Below, in pieces: positions 40,349 through 49,785 of a stretch of 64,000 bases of DNA; position 1 is the first letter of the stretch, and every line of letters begins with the position of its first letter. The DNA comes from Mycolicibacterium fluoranthenivorans (lineage in GTDB: Bacteria; Actinomycetota; Actinomycetes; Mycobacteriales; Mycobacteriaceae): NCBI RefSeq assembly GCF_011758805.1, contig NZ_JAANOW010000004.1:1-64000 (forward strand). Direction: 5' to 3'. Made by a program: the position numbers and the translations under genes. A model generated the notes under the pieces. The model did not search any database. It saw only the letters and a program-made list of their open reading frames with translations, and was not told the DNA's origin.

Positions 40349-40684
40349 CTAGCCGCGGCGACGGGTCTTGATGACTTCCAGACGTTCCTTGAGCAGGTCT
40401 TCGAGTTCTTCCACCGAGCGGCGCTCCAGCAGCATGTCCCAGTGGGTGCGCACGGCCTTCACCGGCTTCTGCTCGGCGGCCTCACCGTTGATGAGGATGC
40501 CCTCCTGCCCGTTGCGGCATGCCCAGGTGCCCGGAAGGTCGGCGTCGTCGGCGAACGGCACATCGAATTCTTCGCCGTTGTCGGTCCGGTAACGCGCCAC
40601 CTGGCGCGGTGCCAGGTTGTGGTCACGGTCGGTCTCGTAGCTGACTCCGCCGAGGCGGCTGCCCTTCATCACGCGATTCGACAT
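40349..40684 (-). CDS. rbpA: RNA polymerase-binding protein RbpA family
   Basis: 111 aa, the length of known mycobacterial RbpA. RbpA binds sigma-A region 2 and RNA polymerase to stabilise open complexes. Conserved blocks: GSRLGGVSYETDRDHNLAPR, YRTDNGEEFDVPFADDA, PGTWACRNG and the C-terminal THWDMLLERRSVEELEDLLK. From memory it differs from M. tuberculosis RbpA (Rv2050) at roughly a quarter of positions, mostly in the middle. ATG 40684 with GAGGA upstream. It is not in the Rv2050/ppm1 context I know, so it may be a second paralogue. Confidence 0.92.
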   Translation of the reverse strand: MSNRVMKGSRLGGVSYETDRDHNLAPRQVARYRTDNGEEFDVPFADDADLPGTWACRNGQEGILINGEAAEQKPVKAVRTHWDMLLERRSVEELEDLLKERLEVIKTRRRG

Positions 40685-40779
40685 AGCCAACAATCCTCAT
40701 TTCACGTAACGGGGCTTCCCCGCAAGACTACGCCCTGATACGGCGCTCCCGTTCCCGCGACGAACTCAGCAGCGATGCC

Positions 40780-43700
40780 CTAAAGGACGCTCGCCGCGGC
40801 GGCGGCCTCGATCGCCTGGTTCTCCGCGATCACCTGCTCGACGGTGGAGACCGCCGGTTTGGGTGTCCAGTCCTGCCGGAACAAGCCGAACGAGGCCTGG
40901 GTCGGGTCGGGGTCGGGGTAGTCCGCGAAGGTGTGCAGGAACGACGGCCCGGCGAACTCCAGGGTGCGCCAGGTGCGCAGGAAGTCACCGATGTAGGCCG
41001 CCTGCGCGGCCTCGGAGACATCAGAAGTCGGCTCGCCGTACTCGGTGGCCCAGATCTTCTTGTTCCCGTCACCGTTGGCCACCATGACCGCGTACATCTG
41101 CTCGGCCTGAGTGATCGGCGTGCCGGCATGGCCGTCCCCCACCGAGAACAACAACGCGTACTGGTAGGGGTGGAACGACACCGCGTCGAAGTATCCGCCC
41201 GCGCCCGCCGCGTACATCTGGGCCAGGAACGTCACCGGGTTGATCGCCACTTCCGGGTCCTCCGGCCCGGCACCGACCGACGCCGCGATCACGACGGCAT
41301 CCGGGTCGGCACCCTTGATGGCGGTGTAGGCCACCTTCAACAGCGCGGTATACTGCGCGGCGTCGGGAGCCGGCGCCCAGAAAATACCGGCATTGGGCTC
41401 ATTCCAGACCTCGTAGTCGGAGACCCGGCCCTGAAAGTGGGTCGCCACCTCGGTGACGAACTCTGCGAACGCGTCGAGGTCTGCCGGACGGCCTTGGTAC
41501 TGCGCTTGACCGGGCACCGCGGCCCAGTCCGGAGTCGTACCCAGCACACCGAGCACGGTGATGCCGTTGCCCTGGGCGCTGTTGACGACGCGGTCCACGG
41601 CGGTCCAGTCGTATGCACCGTCGGCGGGCTCGATTCCCGCCCAGGGCAACATGATCCGAATGGTGGTGATACCGGCGTCCTTGAGCAACCCCATGGCCTT
41701 GTCGGTGTCGGTCTGCGAATAGAAGTACATCTGCTGGGCATTGACGGCGATCTCGGTGGGCCGCTGATCGACGGCGGTGGCCGACGGCGGCGCAATCGTG
41801 ACCCCGACCGTGGCCGTGGTGGTCGCGCCGAACGCGTCGGTGACCGTGACGGTGAACGTGTCCGTATCGTCCCCGGGGGTCACCAGGGCGCGATACCGCG
41901 CGTCGACATCCGGGATGTAGGTGAACTTTCCGTCGGACGTCACCGTGGCCGCCCCGAACGCCGGACCGCTGCCCAGGCTGTAGGTCAGCGTGTCACCGTC
42001 CGGGTCGTCGGCGGTGACCGTGCCGGTCACGGTGCCGATGGCGCTCGATGTGTCGTCCACGGTCGCTTGGCCGTTGGTCGGCGCGTTGTTCGTGGTCGGG
42101 TTCGGGGCGATGGACACATTCACGGATGTCGTTGTGGTGCCTCCGAATCCGTCACCGATGGTGAAGGTGACGGTCTCGGTCTTGGTCGCTGCACTCGCCC
42201 CGGCTTTCGAGGCCGCCAACCGGGCAGCGGCCGTCGGCGTGTAGGTGAACGATCCGTCGGCGTTCACGACGACGGCGCCCTTGGTGGTCTTGCCCGCGGT
42301 GTAGGTGAGCGTGTCGCCGTCTGAGTCGGTCGCGGTGACCGATCCGGTGACGAGGCCCGAACGGGGGTTGGTGACCGCGATGACGGCTTTCGCCCCAACG
42401 GGTTTGACGTTGGCCGCGCCGATCTTGACGTTCACTGTGACCGGCACGAGACCACCGTGGCCGTCGTCCACCGTGACCGTGAAGGTGTCCATCTTCTGGT
42501 CGTGGGTGGCGCCGGGCGCCAGCGCGGCGGTACGGGCCGTCGCCGTGGGTGTGTAGGTGAACGCCCCGGCCGTCGTGACGCCGACGGTGCCCTTCGCCGG
42601 CTGCCCACTCACCGTGTAGGTGAGCTTGTCCTTGTTGCCGTCGGCGGTCGCGATCGTGCCCTTGACCACACCGGTCGATGCGTTCGGGTTGCCGATGGTC
42701 GTGGTGACGGTCGGGATCTTGTTGTCGGGGGTGATGGCCAGCGCGACGGTGGTGGTCATCGTGCCGTACCGACCGTCGGAGACCGTCACGGTGAACGAAT
42801 CCTTCGTCACCGAGCCGGGCGCGCCGGGCACGGCTGCCGCGTGCCGGGCGGCGGCGGTGGGCGTGTAGGTGTAGGTCCCGTCGGCGTTGAGCACCAACGT
42901 GCCCTTGGTGGGCTTGGCGGTCACCGCGTAGGTCAGTGGATCACCGTCGAAATCGACGACGCCGACGCGCCCGGCGAGCGCGCCGGTGGCCGGATTCGAC
43001 ACGGCCGCAACCGGATCATTGAGGAAGGGCGCCTTGTTCTGCGGAACCAGGGACACCACGCGGACGGTGCCGTTGAGGGGATCGGTCACCCACATCTGCG
43101 TCCCATCCGGGGTGAGCACCGTACCGGATTGCGCCGATGTCGCGGCGACGCCGCTGTCGGCGACCCCGACGACCGCGCCGTCGCTGGTGCGCAGCGCCGC
43201 CACGAGGCCGGTCGAGGTGGTCACCATCAAGGCGCTGCGGTCTTTGGTGAGCGCGATACCGGACAGTGGCTGGCCGAGATCAAGTGTGCCCGTCGTGTGT
43301 GCGCCGAGATCGACGACGGTGAGACCACCGCTCGCATCGGCGACGTAGACCAACTTGTGGACCGAGTCGACGGCCAGCCCGACGGGGGTGCCGCCGAAAT
43401 CGGCGATCGACGTGGCCACCGAACCGGTGGACGAGAACGACGAGATGGTGCCGCCGCCAGTCGCTTTCGCGCTCACCACGAAGATCGTCTTACCGTCGGC
43501 ACTCACCGCGAGTTCACCGGGTGTCAGGCCCCCGGCGAGGGTGACGGTACCGGCGGTCTTGTTGGTGGATGTGCTGATCTTGGTCACCGTGCCGGTGGCG
43601 CCGCTGGCCACGTACACCGTGCTGCCGCTGGGGTTGATGGTGATGGCAGTGGGATTGGTGACCGCAACGGTGGCCTTCACCGTATTGGTCTTGGTGTCGA

Positions 43701-45021
43701 TGACGGTGACGGTGTTACCGGTCGAACTGGACACGTAGAGCCGGGTGCCGTCGGCCTTGACGGCAAGACCGTCGGGACCGGTTCCCGCCGCGAACGTGGT
43801 GATGACGGTGTTCGTGGTCGTGTCGAAGACGGTGACTTTCCCGGTGCTGCGATCGGCGACATAGGCCCGGGTGCCCGAGGTGACGACCGCACTGGGGTCG
43901 GTGATGTTCGTGACGGTGGCCGCTGTGTAGAACGGCGACGGACTCACCGGGATGTTCACCGGTACCGCCACGGTGTTGACGCCGTCGGAAACGGTGAGCG
44001 TCATCCCGACGGTGTCGTCGGTGGGCGTGGCGGAGGCCTCGAACCGCTGGGCCGTGGTGGGGGTGTAGGTGAGCGTGGTCGTCTTGGCGTTGTAGGTCAA
44101 CGTGCCCGTGGCCGGCGCGTTCCCGATTCCGACGGCGACCTTCTTACCCTCGGGGTCGCTCGTGGTCAGTTTCCCGAGGACGGTGCCGGTGGTCGCGTCG
44201 GGCCGGCCCCAGGTGACCGACGCGGTCGGCGGCTGGTTGACCGCGGCGACGGTTTGGCTGGCCGCCATCGCCATGGCGGCGACCTCGGTGGTCGCGTCCT
44301 CGGTCGTCCCGACTTCACGTCGGGCCGCACCGAGCATCACCCACCCCAGCGGTGAGTCCGCCAGCGCGCCGCGCAGCGCGCCCAGGAACGACGACGCCAC
44401 CTGATGAGCGATACCGCTGACCAACGTGCCGAAGGTCTGTACCGGGTTCGGCACAACCGGTCGCGTCACCGCGAGTGCCGCCGGGGCCTCGGCGACCGCC
44501 TGTTGCGCCACGGCCGCGGCGACTCTGGCGGTCGACGGCGGCTCATTCTCCGCAGCGGAGCCACCGGTGCTCGCCTGGGCGACGGACCGGCTCGTCACCT
44601 TGGCGGATTCGGCGACAGCGGGGCGCGGCGCGGGTGTCGGCTTCTTCTTGGCCTTGGGCTTCGGAGTGGGCTTGGGAGTGGGCACCGAATCGTCGGCACG
44701 GGCGTGGGCACCGCCCGAACCGGATACGACCGCACCGGGCGTCACCGCTCCGGTGACCGAACCGGTGGGTTCACCTGTGGTCGTCGGTGTGGTGGTGTCG
44801 GCTGCACCTGCCGGCGTGCTGCCACCCGAACCCGAGGACCCGGTGGATCCGGATCCGGCGGTCGTCCCGCCATCCGCCGAAGAGGAGACGGTCGAGTCCT
44901 CGGGAGTAGCGGAGGCGATGCCCACCGGCACCCCGACAGCCGACCCGATGCCCAACGCCACGGCCAATGCGCCGACCCTGCCGACGTGTTTGCCATGGCG
45001 CAGTTGCATCATCTCTCCCAC
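40780..45021 (-). CDS. Large secreted protein: Ig-like repeats, beta-propeller and glycoside hydrolase-like domain
   Basis: 1413 aa. A signal peptide (about 1-37, GRVGALAVALGIGSAVGVPV) is followed by a Ser/Thr/Gly region and a Pro/Lys/Thr stretch, then a first Ig-like domain (about 268-365). A YVTN-type beta-propeller follows (about 370-660, with repeats like SPDGTRLYV: PDGLAVKADGTRLYVSSSTG), then four Ig/VCBS-like repeats of about 100 residues (about 665-1075, each with DGDPLTY or DGDTLTY and a YTYTP-type strand). The C-terminal TIM-barrel glycosidase-like domain (about 1085-1413) has Glu in YEVWNEPNAG (about 1210, acid/base) and a second Glu in KIWATEYGEPT (about 1326, nucleophile), as in clan GH-A (GH5/GH39-like). 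It probably acts on a polysaccharide outside the cell. No sortase or membrane anchor is visible. Confidence 0.85.
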   Translation of the reverse strand: MGEMMQLRHGKHVGRVGALAVALGIGSAVGVPVGIASATPEDSTVSSSADGGTTAGSGSTGSSGSGGSTPAGAADTTTPTTTGEPTGSVTGAVTPGAVVSGSGGAHARADDSVPTPKPTPKPKAKKKPTPAPRPAVAESAKVTSRSVAQASTGGSAAENEPPSTARVAAAVAQQAVAEAPAALAVTRPVVPNPVQTFGTLVSGIAHQVASSFLGALRGALADSPLGWVMLGAARREVGTTEDATTEVAAMAMAASQTVAAVNQPPTASVTWGRPDATTGTVLGKLTTSDPEGKKVAVGIGNAPATGTLTYNAKTTTLTYTPTTAQRFEASATPTDDTVGMTLTVSDGVNTVAVPVNIPVSPSPFYTAATVTNITDPSAVVTSGTRAYVADRSTGKVTVFDTTTNTVITTFAAGTGPDGLAVKADGTRLYVSSSTGNTVTVIDTKTNTVKATVAVTNPTAITINPSGSTVYVASGATGTVTKISTSTNKTAGTVTLAGGLTPGELAVSADGKTIFVVSAKATGGGTISSFSSTGSVATSIADFGGTPVGLAVDSVHKLVYVADASGGLTVVDLGAHTTGTLDLGQPLSGIALTKDRSALMVTTSTGLVAALRTSDGAVVGVADSGVAATSAQSGTVLTPDGTQMWVTDPLNGTVRVVSLVPQNKAPFLNDPVAAVSNPATGALAGRVGVVDFDGDPLTYAVTAKPTKGTLVLNADGTYTYTPTAAARHAAAVPGAPGSVTKDSFTVTVSDGRYGTMTTTVALAITPDNKIPTVTTTIGNPNASTGVVKGTIATADGNKDKLTYTVSGQPAKGTVGVTTAGAFTYTPTATARTAALAPGATHDQKMDTFTVTVDDGHGGLVPVTVNVKIGAANVKPVGAKAVIAVTNPRSGLVTGSVTATDSDGDTLTYTAGKTTKGAVVVNADGSFTYTPTAAARLAASKAGASAATKTETVTFTIGDGFGGTTTTSVNVSIAPNPTTNNAPTNGQATVDDTSSAIGTVTGTVTADDPDGDTLTYSLGSGPAFGAATVTSDGKFTYIPDVDARYRALVTPGDDTDTFTVTVTDAFGATTTATVGVTIAPPSATAVDQRPTEIAVNAQQMYFYSQTDTDKAMGLLKDAGITTIRIMLPWAGIEPADGAYDWTAVDRVVNSAQGNGITVLGVLGTTPDWAAVPGQAQYQGRPADLDAFAEFVTEVATHFQGRVSDYEVWNEPNAGIFWAPAPDAAQYTALLKVAYTAIKGADPDAVVIAASVGAGPEDPEVAINPVTFLAQMYAAGAGGYFDAVSFHPYQYALLFSVGDGHAGTPITQAEQMYAVMVANGDGNKKIWATEYGEPTSDVSEAAQAAYIGDFLRTWRTLEFAGPSFLHTFADYPDPDPTQASFGLFRQDWTPKPAVSTVEQVIAENQAIEAAAAASVL

Positions 45022-45267
45022 TGCTCGGTGGCCGTACTGTTGAGCGCGAGCGTTGGCTTGACTCTGCGAAACGACAGCAAGTGTCGCGAGTGTAACTCCA
45101 ACTTTCCGCCGTCGAGTTCGCTTTGCGCATTTGCTGTAAACGGTTCACCCGGCGAGTTTCACCGGCCGGTTCGACCGGATGGACCGCGCCCCGCAAGCCC
45201 GGGAAGCGAGGCTGCCGGCACATCTGGTCCCGGGCGCTCACACAGCTGACTCACTAGCCTTGACGAG

Positions 45268-46407
45268 ATGTCTGCCGGGCCGTCCACACCGCTGCGCGGG
45301 CCGGACACCCTGCCGGCCCTCGAACCCGTACCTCGGCAGGCCTCGCTCACGGGCTTGCGGGCGCTCGCCGCCCTGATGGTGGTCGGCACGCACGCCGCGT
45401 TCGCCACAGGCGCCCTGAACCTCGGCTACCTCGGCTCGCTGCTGGGCCATCTGGATATCGGGGTGCCGATCTTCTTCGCGTTGTCGGGCTTGCTGTTGTT
45501 CCGGCCGTACGTCCGATCGGCGGCCGCCGGTGCCCCGGCGCCCCGGCCGGGTCGCTACGCCCGGGCCCGGATCCGGCGCATCATGCCGGGCTATGCGACC
45601 GCCGTGCTGTTCACCTATGTGGTCTTCCTCTACTTCACCCCGGAACCGAATCCCGGCCAGACGTGGCTGGGCTTGCTGCGCCACCTGACGCTGACCCAGA
45701 TCTACATCGACAACTTCCTGGTGACCTATCTGCATCCGGGACTGTCGCAGATGTGGAGCCTGGCCGTGGAAGCCTCCTTCTACGCCGTCCTACCACTGCT
45801 GGCCCACCTGCTCATGGGACGGCGGTGGCGGCCCGGTCCGGTGCTGGCCGGCCTCGGCGCGCTCGCCGCGATCGCGCCGCTGTGGCTGCTCCTGGCATCG
45901 CGCACCGACTGGCTGCCCAACTCCGCAGGCATGTGGCTGCCCGCCCATCTCGCCGCGTTCGCGGCCGGAATGGCACTTGCGGTGCTGCAGGAGAACGGGA
46001 TCCGGGTACGCGCGGTGGCCACCCTCCCGGCTGCGGCAGTGGCCTATCTGGTCGCCGCCACGCCGGCCGGTGCGCATCCGGTGTCCAGGGCGCTGTGCTA
46101 CGCGGCCGTCGCGATGCTGGTCACCGCTCCACTTGCGCTCGGCGATACCGGACGGTGGACACGGCTGCTCGGCAGCCGGCCGATGGTGTGGATCGGCAAC
46201 ATCTCCTACGAGCTGTTCCTGCTGCACGTGGTGATGATGGCGATCACGATGCACCTGGTGCTGGGGTGGCCACTCTTCACCGGCTCGACACTGGTGCTCG
46301 TCATCGCGACACTGGCCACCACCGTGCCGCTGGCGTGGTTGCTGTGCGAAGCCACCGGGACCCGAAAGCCATTGGACGCCAACATCGGCCGGCGCGGATC
46401 TAGCTGA
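45268..46407 (+). CDS. Acyltransferase 3 (OafA/YrhL-type) membrane protein
   Basis: 379 aa with about ten membrane helices. The conserved His lies in LMVVGTHAAFA, and the family motifs ASLTGLRALAALMV, GVPIFFALSGLLLFRP and SQMWSLAVEASFYAVLPL are present. Such enzymes transfer acyl groups to extracellular sugars or glycolipids. Substrate unknown. Its 3' end overlaps the convergent LLM gene by 8 bp. Confidence 0.88.
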   Translation: MSAGPSTPLRGPDTLPALEPVPRQASLTGLRALAALMVVGTHAAFATGALNLGYLGSLLGHLDIGVPIFFALSGLLLFRPYVRSAAAGAPAPRPGRYARARIRRIMPGYATAVLFTYVVFLYFTPEPNPGQTWLGLLRHLTLTQIYIDNFLVTYLHPGLSQMWSLAVEASFYAVLPLLAHLLMGRRWRPGPVLAGLGALAAIAPLWLLLASRTDWLPNSAGMWLPAHLAAFAAGMALAVLQENGIRVRAVATLPAAAVAYLVAATPAGAHPVSRALCYAAVAMLVTAPLALGDTGRWTRLLGSRPMVWIGNISYELFLLHVVMMAITMHLVLGWPLFTGSTLVLVIATLATTVPLAWLLCEATGTRKPLDANIGRRGSS

Positions 46408-47293
46408 ACTCCTGCACCGCCTCGGCGACGCGGCGCAACTGTCCGGTATCCGAGGACGTCGGGATGAGATGCACTTCGTCGGTGCCGATCTCGGCGAACC
46501 GGTGCAGCACCTCGGCCAATTCGTCCTCGGTGCCGGCCCACCCGGTCGTCGGCGCCATGGCGTCGACGTACTCGGCCGGGATCCAGTTCATGTACCGCCG
46601 CAGGTGGTGGTGCACCTGGGTGCGGGCGGTGTCGTGGTCGCCGAGGGCGAACCAGAACGAGGTGGCCAGGTGCGGCGCCGGCCGTCCGGCCTGCGCCCAC
46701 GCGGTCCGGGCGACATCGAAGAGCTCGTTCTGTTTGTCCACGTCGAGATCCATGGTGATACCGGCCAATCCGGCCGCCCACGGCGCGGCGCTGCGCACCG
46801 TCTTGGGGCCGATCGTGCCGACCAGAAGCTCCGGGCCACCGGGTTGCACCGGTGCGGGCCCCACCGGTAGCACCGAATCGGTCACTTTCTCGCCGTTCCA
46901 CACCCGCTTCATCACCGCCACCCGGTCGGCCATCTGCCGCATGGTCTGGGTTGCCGGGTCCGCACCGGCGGCGACGTAGTCCTCATTCCGCCCACCGACC
47001 CCGAGACCTACGGTGAGCCGGCCACCACTGAGCACGTCGCCGGTCGCGAGTCCTTTGGCCAGCAGCACGGGGTCGTGCAGCTGGGGTACCACCACCGTGG
47101 TCACCAGGCGCACCCGCTCGGTCCAGGCCGACAACGCCCCGAGCAGGGTCAGTGAGTCCGGGTTGTCGAACGCGATGCGCTCGCCCCAGCACAGCGACGA
47201 GAACGGTCCTTCGTCGATGACCTTCGCCCACTCTTTGAGCACCGCCGCGTTCAGATCCGGCTCCATGACCGGCATCGTCATTCCCACATGCAC
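46400..47293 (-). CDS. LLM-class (F420-dependent type) oxidoreductase
   Basis: About 297 aa, luciferase-like TIM barrel. It starts MHVGMTMPVMEPDLNAAVLK (GTG 47293; ATG 47281 is also possible). GGRLTVGLGVGGRNEDYVAAG is the family's cofactor-binding block, and the C-terminal TTGWAGTEDELAEVLHRF is typical. In mycobacteria most such proteins use F420, which is an inference here. Divergent from a glyoxalase-fold gene. Confidence 0.85.
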   Translation of the reverse strand: MHVGMTMPVMEPDLNAAVLKEWAKVIDEGPFSSLCWGERIAFDNPDSLTLLGALSAWTERVRLVTTVVVPQLHDPVLLAKGLATGDVLSGGRLTVGLGVGGRNEDYVAAGADPATQTMRQMADRVAVMKRVWNGEKVTDSVLPVGPAPVQPGGPELLVGTIGPKTVRSAAPWAAGLAGITMDLDVDKQNELFDVARTAWAQAGRPAPHLATSFWFALGDHDTARTQVHHHLRRYMNWIPAEYVDAMAPTTGWAGTEDELAEVLHRFAEIGTDEVHLIPTSSDTGQLRRVAEAVQEFS

Positions 47294-47335
47294 GTCGGGG
47301 ATTCTGGCACGGACGCGGACTGCCAGTATGTGGTC

Positions 47336-47749
47336 ATGGCGATCTCCACGACATCCATCGCACATGTGCGGCTCACGGTCACCGATATCGAACGCTCGCG
47401 GCAGTTCTACGAGGGTGTCTTCGGTTGGCCCGTACTGGTGGAATTGCCGCCAGGTGCCGACGCCGCGACACGAGAGGCGCTGGCGTTTCTCTACGGCGGG
47501 GTCATCTACGACCTGGGTGGCGCCCTGATCGGGTTGCGGCCGGTCGGCGACGGCGACTTCCACGAGGACCGCACCGGCCTGGATCATCTGGCGTTCCGGC
47601 TGGCCGACCGCGCCGCCCTGGACGCGGCGGGCGAACATCTGGACGCGCTCGGTATCGCGCACGGGCCGGTCAAGGACATCGGGCCGGCCTACATCCTGGA
47701 GTTCCGCGATCCCGACAACATCGCACTGGAACTCACCGCACCCAAGTAA
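47336..47749 (+). CDS. Glyoxalase/VOC superfamily protein
   Basis: 137 aa with the paired beta-alpha-beta-beta-beta VOC fold: SIAHVRLTVTDIERSRQFYE at the N-terminus and YILEFRDPDNIALEL at the C-terminus, with Glu/His positions typical of metal binding (HVRL, LDHLAF, LEF). Function unclear (dioxygenase, lyase or binding protein). ATG 47336 is used because homology starts there. Confidence 0.87.
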   Translation: MAISTTSIAHVRLTVTDIERSRQFYEGVFGWPVLVELPPGADAATREALAFLYGGVIYDLGGALIGLRPVGDGDFHEDRTGLDHLAFRLADRAALDAAGEHLDALGIAHGPVKDIGPAYILEFRDPDNIALELTAPK

Positions 47750-47823
47750 CCGGGGGTTATCCCCCGCCCGGTTCGGCGGAAAACGTGGTGTCGCCGGACG
47801 TCGACTGTCCATAGGTTGGACCC

Positions 47824-49140
47824 ATGGTCGCAATCTGGTCGAGCACTGCAGACGACACCGTCGATACCGTCGATGACACGACGGCGGTCCACCGGTGGCG
47901 TGATCTCGGGGTGATCCCCACCGCGTCGATGGTCACCGGCGCCGCGCTCGCCACCGTGTGGTTGTGGATTCCGTTGTCCATCTTGGTGATCGGCATCTCG
48001 TCCATCCCGTCGGTGATCGGATTCGTGCTGTCCGCAGTGGTGTTCGTCTACCTGATGCGGGGCGTGGAGTGGGTCGAACGGGTGCGCAGCGAGGCGGTGT
48101 TCGGCCTGCACATCCCCGTGCCGCCCCGCGCCATGTCGCCCTACACCGGATTCCAGCGCTGGGCACACCAGCTGTGGCTCGACATCAGCGGCAGCCGGTT
48201 CTGGAAAGCGGTGGGCCAGCACTACCTGCGGATGACATACGACCTGCTGGTCTGTGGACTCGCCCTGGCGCTGCTGGCCTTCGCCTTCCTGGCCCCGGCG
48301 TTCGCCTCGGCGATCCGGCGCAGCGACGCCGACTCCGGGCTGTCCTTCCTCTCGCCACCGCTGGCCTGGCTGCTGGCCGTGGTCGCGCTGCTCGCCGCGA
48401 TCGCGCTCCTGGTGTTCGCCCCCGCGGTCGACGCGAAGATCGATCGCTGGCTGCTGGCCGCCTCCCCCACGGCGGCGCTGCAGTCCCAGGTCAGCGCGCT
48501 GGCCGACGCGCGGCAAGGTGCGGTGTCCTCGGCGCAGACCGAGCGCCACCGCATCGAACGGGACCTGCACGACAGTGTCCAGCCGCGACTGGTCTCGCTG
48601 GCGATGACCATCGGGCTGGCGCAGACCAAGCTGGACACCGATCCGGCCTCGGCCAAAGCCCTCATCGGCGAGGCGCACGCCGATGCGATGAGCGCGCTGG
48701 CTGAGCTGCGCAATGTGGTGCGCGGAATCGCCCCGACCATCCTCAGCGACCGCGGGCTCGACGCCGCGCTCTCGGCGGTGGTGCAGCGCACCCAGATCTC
48801 GGGCGTGCCGACCACTCTCGATGTCCATTTGCCCGTCAGGCTGCCCGATGAGGTCGAATCGGTCGCCTATTTCGTGGTGGCGGAAGCTCTGACCAATGTG
48901 GCCAAACACGCCGGCGCCGGTCAGGCGGTGGTGACGGTGCGCCTGGACGAGGCGGCTCGGGTGCTGCATGTGTCGGTGTTCGACGACGGGTGCGGTGGCG
49001 CCGAGATCGGCGCCGACAACGACGCCACCGGCCTGCGCGGCCTGACCGAGCGGGTCCGTGCCGCCGGTGGCACGTTCACGGTGTCCAGTCCGGCGACCGG
49101 CCCCACCATCGTGACGGCGGTGCTGCCATGCGGATCGTGA
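47824..49140 (+). CDS. Sensor histidine kinase, NarL-type partner
   Basis: 438 aa. Membrane segments occur at about 40-85 and 140-210 (the putative-sensor type of actinobacteria), then the HisKA_3 dimerisation region RIERDLHDSVQPRLVSLAMT with the phosphorylated His near residue 249. The ATPase domain has EALTNVAKHAGAGQAVV (N box) and VFDDGCGGAEIGADNDATGL (G boxes). Its 3' end overlaps the response regulator gene by 13 bp, so they are a cognate pair. Confidence 0.93.
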   Translation: MVAIWSSTADDTVDTVDDTTAVHRWRDLGVIPTASMVTGAALATVWLWIPLSILVIGISSIPSVIGFVLSAVVFVYLMRGVEWVERVRSEAVFGLHIPVPPRAMSPYTGFQRWAHQLWLDISGSRFWKAVGQHYLRMTYDLLVCGLALALLAFAFLAPAFASAIRRSDADSGLSFLSPPLAWLLAVVALLAAIALLVFAPAVDAKIDRWLLAASPTAALQSQVSALADARQGAVSSAQTERHRIERDLHDSVQPRLVSLAMTIGLAQTKLDTDPASAKALIGEAHADAMSALAELRNVVRGIAPTILSDRGLDAALSAVVQRTQISGVPTTLDVHLPVRLPDEVESVAYFVVAEALTNVAKHAGAGQAVVTVRLDEAARVLHVSVFDDGCGGAEIGADNDATGLRGLTERVRAAGGTFTVSSPATGPTIVTAVLPCGS

Positions 49141-49772
49141 TCGCCGAGGATTCGGCCCTGCTGCGCGCCGGTATCGAACGTATCCTCGCCGACGCCGGAC
49201 ACCAGGTCGTCGCCGGTGTGCCGGATGCCACCGGACTACTGAACATCGTCAACTCCGAACACCCCGATCTGGCCATCGTGGACGTCCGGATGCCGCCGAC
49301 GTTCACCGATGAGGGCATCCGCGCCGCCGCCCTGCTCCGCTCGCAGAACCCGGAGTCCGCGGTTCTGGTGCTCTCCCACTACGTCGAAGAGCGTTACGCC
49401 GCCGACCTGATCGCCTCGGATACCAAGGGATTCGGCTACCTGCTGAAGGATCGGGTGGCCGACGTGCCCGCCTTCCTCGATGCGGTCGAGGTGGTCGGCG
49501 GCGGCGGAACCGTCCTCGACCCCGAAGTGGTCTCACAGATCCTGGTGCGTTCGCGGCGCCGCGTCGTGCTCGACGAACTGACACCGCGCGAACGGGAGGT
49601 GCTGCAGCTCATGGCCGAGGGTAAGTCGAACTCGGCGATCAGTGCCGCACTGCATGTCTCGGTCGGGTCGGCCGAGAAGCACATCGCGTCGATCTTCGCC
49701 AAATTGCAGCTGACCCCCGATGACAGCGAGAACCGCCGGGTGCTGGCCGTCTTGCGCTACCTCGAATCCTGA
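49128..49772 (+). CDS. NarL/LuxR-family response regulator
   Basis: 214 aa. The receiver has acidic pocket AEDSALL, phospho-Asp in DLAIVDVRMPP and Lys in GYLLKDRV. The C-terminal HTH is LTPREREVLQLMAEGKSNSA continuing to KHIASIFAKL. ATG 49128 overlaps the kinase gene. The product probably controls its own cluster, including the downstream membrane protein. Confidence 0.94.
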   Translation: MRIVIAEDSALLRAGIERILADAGHQVVAGVPDATGLLNIVNSEHPDLAIVDVRMPPTFTDEGIRAAALLRSQNPESAVLVLSHYVEERYAADLIASDTKGFGYLLKDRVADVPAFLDAVEVVGGGGTVLDPEVVSQILVRSRRRVVLDELTPREREVLQLMAEGKSNSAISAALHVSVGSAEKHIASIFAKLQLTPDDSENRRVLAVLRYLES

Positions 49773-49785
49773 AAGGTACTGCCCC

